Shown here: positions 61,697-64,000 of the stretch, piece after piece
Numbering within the stretch: position 1 is the stretch's first letter
Layout of the letters: each line of letters starts with the position of its first letter
DNA from: Nocardia rosealba
GTDB taxonomy: Bacteria; Actinomycetota; Actinomycetes; Mycobacteriales; Mycobacteriaceae
Direction of reading: 5' to 3'
Assembly: GCF_020216065.1 (NCBI RefSeq)
Contig: NZ_JAIWNA010000009.1
Coordinates: forward strand, 62,001 to 126,000
Length of the DNA stretch: 64,000 bases
Notes under the pieces: generated by a model
Databases searched by the model: none
Seen by the model: only the letters and a program-made list of their open reading frames with translations
Told to the model about the DNA's origin: nothing
Made by a program: the position numbers and the translations under genes

Positions 61697-63280
61697 TCAG
61701 CGACGCCGATCGGTGAGCCAGGCCAGCGGACGACGGTGATGCGGGCGGGCCCGGTTCTCCCAGCGCGGGTTCTCCTCGTCGCGGCGGTACACCGTCACCC
61801 GGCCCGCCACCGAGAACCGCAGGGTGCTCGCCGTGCCGACCACCTCACCGTCGGCGGCCACCGCGATCGGGGACTTCGAGGTGATGGTGAGTTCGTGGGT
61901 CTGGCGTTCGCCGTACACCCGGCTGTGCCCGATCGCGGCCAGCATCAACGCGATCACCGCACGGGTCCGGGAGAACCGCACGTCGGCGCGTAGCCAGCGC
62001 ACATCGAGCAGCCCCTCGTCGAGGCGGGACCGGAACGCGGGCACCGCGCCGTGCGGATGATAGGGGCCGTTGCCGATGAACAGGAACCACATGTCGTGCC
62101 AGCGGTCGTCGATGCGGATGTGGATCGGTTCGGCCCGGCGCAGGGTGACGACGAGGGCCGCGGCGAACGCGGGCCACTTGCCCCAGCGGTCCTCCCACTT
62201 CTCCCGCAACCGGACCAGCTCCGGGTAGGCGCCGACGCTGGCGGTGTTGATGAGGTGATGGGTGTGCGGACCCTCTGGGGTGTCGAATTCGACTGCGGCG
62301 ATGTCGACTTCCACGGCCTCGCCCGCACCGGTGGCGTCGGCCACCTCGCGCAGGTCGTAGACGCCGAGGTCGCGCGCGAAGTGGTTGAGGGTGCCCGCGG
62401 GGACGACGACCAGCGGCAGGTCGTTGCGGATCGCCACGGCGGCGGCCGCGGCGATGGTGCCGTCACCACCGGCGGCGCCGACCGCGAGCACCGACGGGTC
62501 GATAGCCTCCTGCAGTACCTCGGCGGCGTCGCGACCGGGCACGGTGTGCAGCAGTTTCGCGGCGGGCAGGGCCTCGGCGATATCGGGGGTCGGGTCGTAG
62601 GTGGAGTCACCGGAGCGCGGATTGATCAGCAGCGCAAGGCCTTTGCCGTCGGCCAGGATCGGCGCGTCCTGCACGGCGTGTGCCTCGGCCTCGTCGGATT
62701 CGCGGATCGGCCACCAGCGGCGGGTGGTGAGCGCGACGGCGGTGCCGACGCTCGCACCGACCAGCACGTCGGAGGGCCAGTGCGCGCCGGTGTGGATGCG
62801 CGAGTAGGCGACGGCGGCGGCGACGGGAGCCACGGCGAGCGCGGTGCGCGGGCTCTCCAGCGCGACGGCCGTCGCGAACGCGGCGGCGTTGGCGCTATGC
62901 CCGGACGGGAACGACGACGACACCGGCGCGTCGACGAGTCTGCGCCCGTGCGGCATCAGCTCGGCCGGTGGCCTGCGCCGGGGGATCAGCGTCTTGAGCA
63001 CAAGATTCACCGCGATGCTCGTGCCCGCCAGGGCGATCACACCGCGCAGCGCGGCCCGGCGCGGCGGACCGGGTTTGGCCGCCAGCACCGCAGCCGTGGC
63101 CAACCACAGCCCGCCCGTGTTCGCCGAGCGGGTCAGTCGCAGCATGCCGCGATCGATGGCGGTTTCGGGAATGCGGGACACAGCCCGGCTCATGGTCTCG
63201 TCCATCCGGGCGACATGACCGAACCGGGCGCGGGGCAGATCACTCACACCGAGAACACTACCGCCGTTGCCCGTCTTCAT
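61697..63280 (-). CDS. PAP2 phosphatase fused to diacylglycerol/lipid kinase domain
   Basis: 527 aa. Residues about 60-205 form a PAP2 phosphatase domain with KTLIPRRRPP, SSFPSGHSANAA and SRIHTGAHWPSDVLVG (all three motifs). Residues about 215-500 form a DAGK catalytic domain with LINPRSGDS and GAAGGDGTIAAAA, and the C-terminal part (VADGEVVG) is as in YegS-like kinases. Few membrane segments are present. The fusion is common in Mycobacteriales and links lipid dephosphorylation and phosphorylation; substrates are not defined. Confidence 0.9.
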   Translation of the reverse strand: MKTGNGGSVLGVSDLPRARFGHVARMDETMSRAVSRIPETAIDRGMLRLTRSANTGGLWLATAAVLAAKPGPPRRAALRGVIALAGTSIAVNLVLKTLIPRRRPPAELMPHGRRLVDAPVSSSFPSGHSANAAAFATAVALESPRTALAVAPVAAAVAYSRIHTGAHWPSDVLVGASVGTAVALTTRRWWPIRESDEAEAHAVQDAPILADGKGLALLINPRSGDSTYDPTPDIAEALPAAKLLHTVPGRDAAEVLQEAIDPSVLAVGAAGGDGTIAAAAAVAIRNDLPLVVVPAGTLNHFARDLGVYDLREVADATGAGEAVEVDIAAVEFDTPEGPHTHHLINTASVGAYPELVRLREKWEDRWGKWPAFAAALVVTLRRAEPIHIRIDDRWHDMWFLFIGNGPYHPHGAVPAFRSRLDEGLLDVRWLRADVRFSRTRAVIALMLAAIGHSRVYGERQTHELTITSKSPIAVAADGEVVGTASTLRFSVAGRVTVYRRDEENPRWENRARPHHRRPLAWLTDRRR

Positions 63281-63341
63281 CTTTCGCTCGCGACCGTCGC
63301 GACCCGTGCACCCCTCGAAGCCGGGTCACGACGGTTCCCGA

Positions 63342-63521
63342 TCAGGGGACCGGGATCGGGGACGGGTTGCAGTCGGCCGTGGGGCTCTCGCCGGACAGCG
63401 ACTGCAGGATGCAGCCCACATTGATCTGGCTGCTGCCGGTCTCGGCGTGCGCGACCGGCTGGGTCAGCAGCACCGACGCGCCGGCGAGCATCAGGACGGA
63501 GATGGGTCTACGGAGATTCAT
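63342..63521 (-). CDS. Small secreted protein (59 aa)
   Basis: 59 aa from ATG 63521. A clear signal peptide (NLRRPISVLMLAGASVLL core, cleavage near VAHAE) leaves a mature peptide of about 34 residues. It has two cysteines, GCILQSLSGE and ADCNPSP, and a proline-rich end, likely one disulfide. No ribosome-binding site is strong. Family not recognised; similar tiny exported proteins occur in nocardiae. Divergent from gcvT. Confidence 0.6.
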   Translation of the reverse strand: MNLRRPISVLMLAGASVLLTQPVAHAETGSSQINVGCILQSLSGESPTADCNPSPIPVP

Positions 63522-63622
63522 GGCGTGATCCTCGCATGCTCCGGCGTGCCGAGATGGCTGGTGAGAGCCCCCAAATGCAGGGGCACGCCGCGATGTCGTG
63601 ACCGCCGGATAAGCTCGCTGCC

Positions 63623-64000
63623 ATGACCGACAACGTCCTGCTCGAAGGCCCCATCCATGCCGTTCATGTCGAACTGGGGGCGACCTTCGCCCCGTTCGGT
63701 GGCTGGGAGATGCCGGTGCAGTACGCGGGAACCGTCGGCGAGCACACCGCGGTGCGGACGACCGTCGGCCTGTTCGATGTGAGTCACCTGGGCAAGGCGA
63801 CGGTGGCGGGGCCCGGCGCCGCGCAGTTCGTGAACTCGGCGCTGACCAACGATCTCGGCCGCATCCGCCCGGGCAAGGCGCAGTACACGCTGTGCTGCGC
63901 GCAGGACGGCGGCGTGATCGACGACCTGATCGCCTACTACGTCGGCGACGACGAGGTGTTCCTCGTCCCGAACGCCGCGAACACCGCCGCGGTCGTCGCC
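63623..64000 (+). CDS. gcvT: Aminomethyltransferase (glycine cleavage T protein), 5' part
   Basis: 126 codons from ATG 63623, open to the right edge. Matches the N-terminus of GcvT: FAPFGGWEMPVQYAGTVGEH, then VGLFDVSHLGK and the N-terminal DVSHLG-type segment that contacts the folate, then LGRIRPGKAQYTLCCAQDGG. It transfers the aminomethyl group of lipoyl-bound glycine carbon to tetrahydrofolate. It depends on the lipoate made by LipB and LipA. The gene is downstream of this neighbourhood in Mycobacterium (Rv2211c) as well. Confidence 0.96.
   Translation, partial: MTDNVLLEGPIHAVHVELGATFAPFGGWEMPVQYAGTVGEHTAVRTTVGLFDVSHLGKATVAGPGAAQFVNSALTNDLGRIRPGKAQYTLCCAQDGGVIDDLIAYYVGDDEVFLVPNAANTAAVVA

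Overview
High-GC actinobacterial chromosome, most likely Nocardia or a close relative in the Mycobacteriales. The right half carries the lipA-lipB-(TIGR01777 protein)-sucB/dlaT-pepA-gcvT neighbourhood known from Mycobacterium and Nocardia, with GTG starts, 4-base ATGA/GTGA gene overlaps and GC-rich hairpins. The species assignment is an inference from gene order and composition.

Region 1 (1-35.4 kb) is an accessory, defence-dominated island. It starts with the 5' part of a RelA/SpoT-domain gene that runs off the left edge. A seven-gene minus-strand operon follows (14408 to 1074): SNF2-type helicase, large adenine-type DNA methyltransferase, PH-like/SHOCT protein, DUF262/DUF1524 (GmrSD-like) nuclease, DUF4236 membrane protein, XRE-ImmA/IrrE regulator-protease and a DUF4411 PIN protein. 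Diverging from its promoter is a pair encoding a small HsdS-like protein and a Ser/Thr kinase with a helical-repeat tail. Next comes a complete type II Wadjet (jetD-jetA-jetB-jetC, 24.8-16.8 kb), related to the mycobacterial Ept plasmid-defence system, with jetD at the front. Beyond it (29.6-24.9 kb) is a tightly overlapping four-gene operon that looks like a Dna2 enzyme cut into separate genes: an unknown protein, a Cas4-like nuclease with four cysteines, a protein with a beta-barrel-like end, and an Upf1/Dna2-type SF1 helicase. I could not match it to a named defence system, and it is the best candidate here for something undescribed. Its upstream region carries three TCCAGT repeats spaced exactly 10 bp apart. 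A divergent three-gene cassette (AAA/STAND ATPase, PLP enzyme, APH-like kinase) and a self-inhibited Fic enzyme close the island.

Region 2 (35.4-42.2 kb) holds envelope and unknown genes: lipoprotein, membrane beta-propeller, helical-repeat protein, M15-like peptidase and SDR. Region 3 (42.2-64 kb) is mostly chromosomal core: ppnP, lipA-lipB, a light-response module (photolyase, lipocalin, divergent B12-binding MerR regulator), two TIGR01777 epimerases, sucB with two lipoyl domains, pepA, a GMC oxidoreductase, msrA, a PAP2/diacylglycerol-kinase fusion, small secreted proteins and the start of gcvT. Short remnants (a truncated GNAT gene near 48.2 kb) and several perfect hairpins lie between genes.
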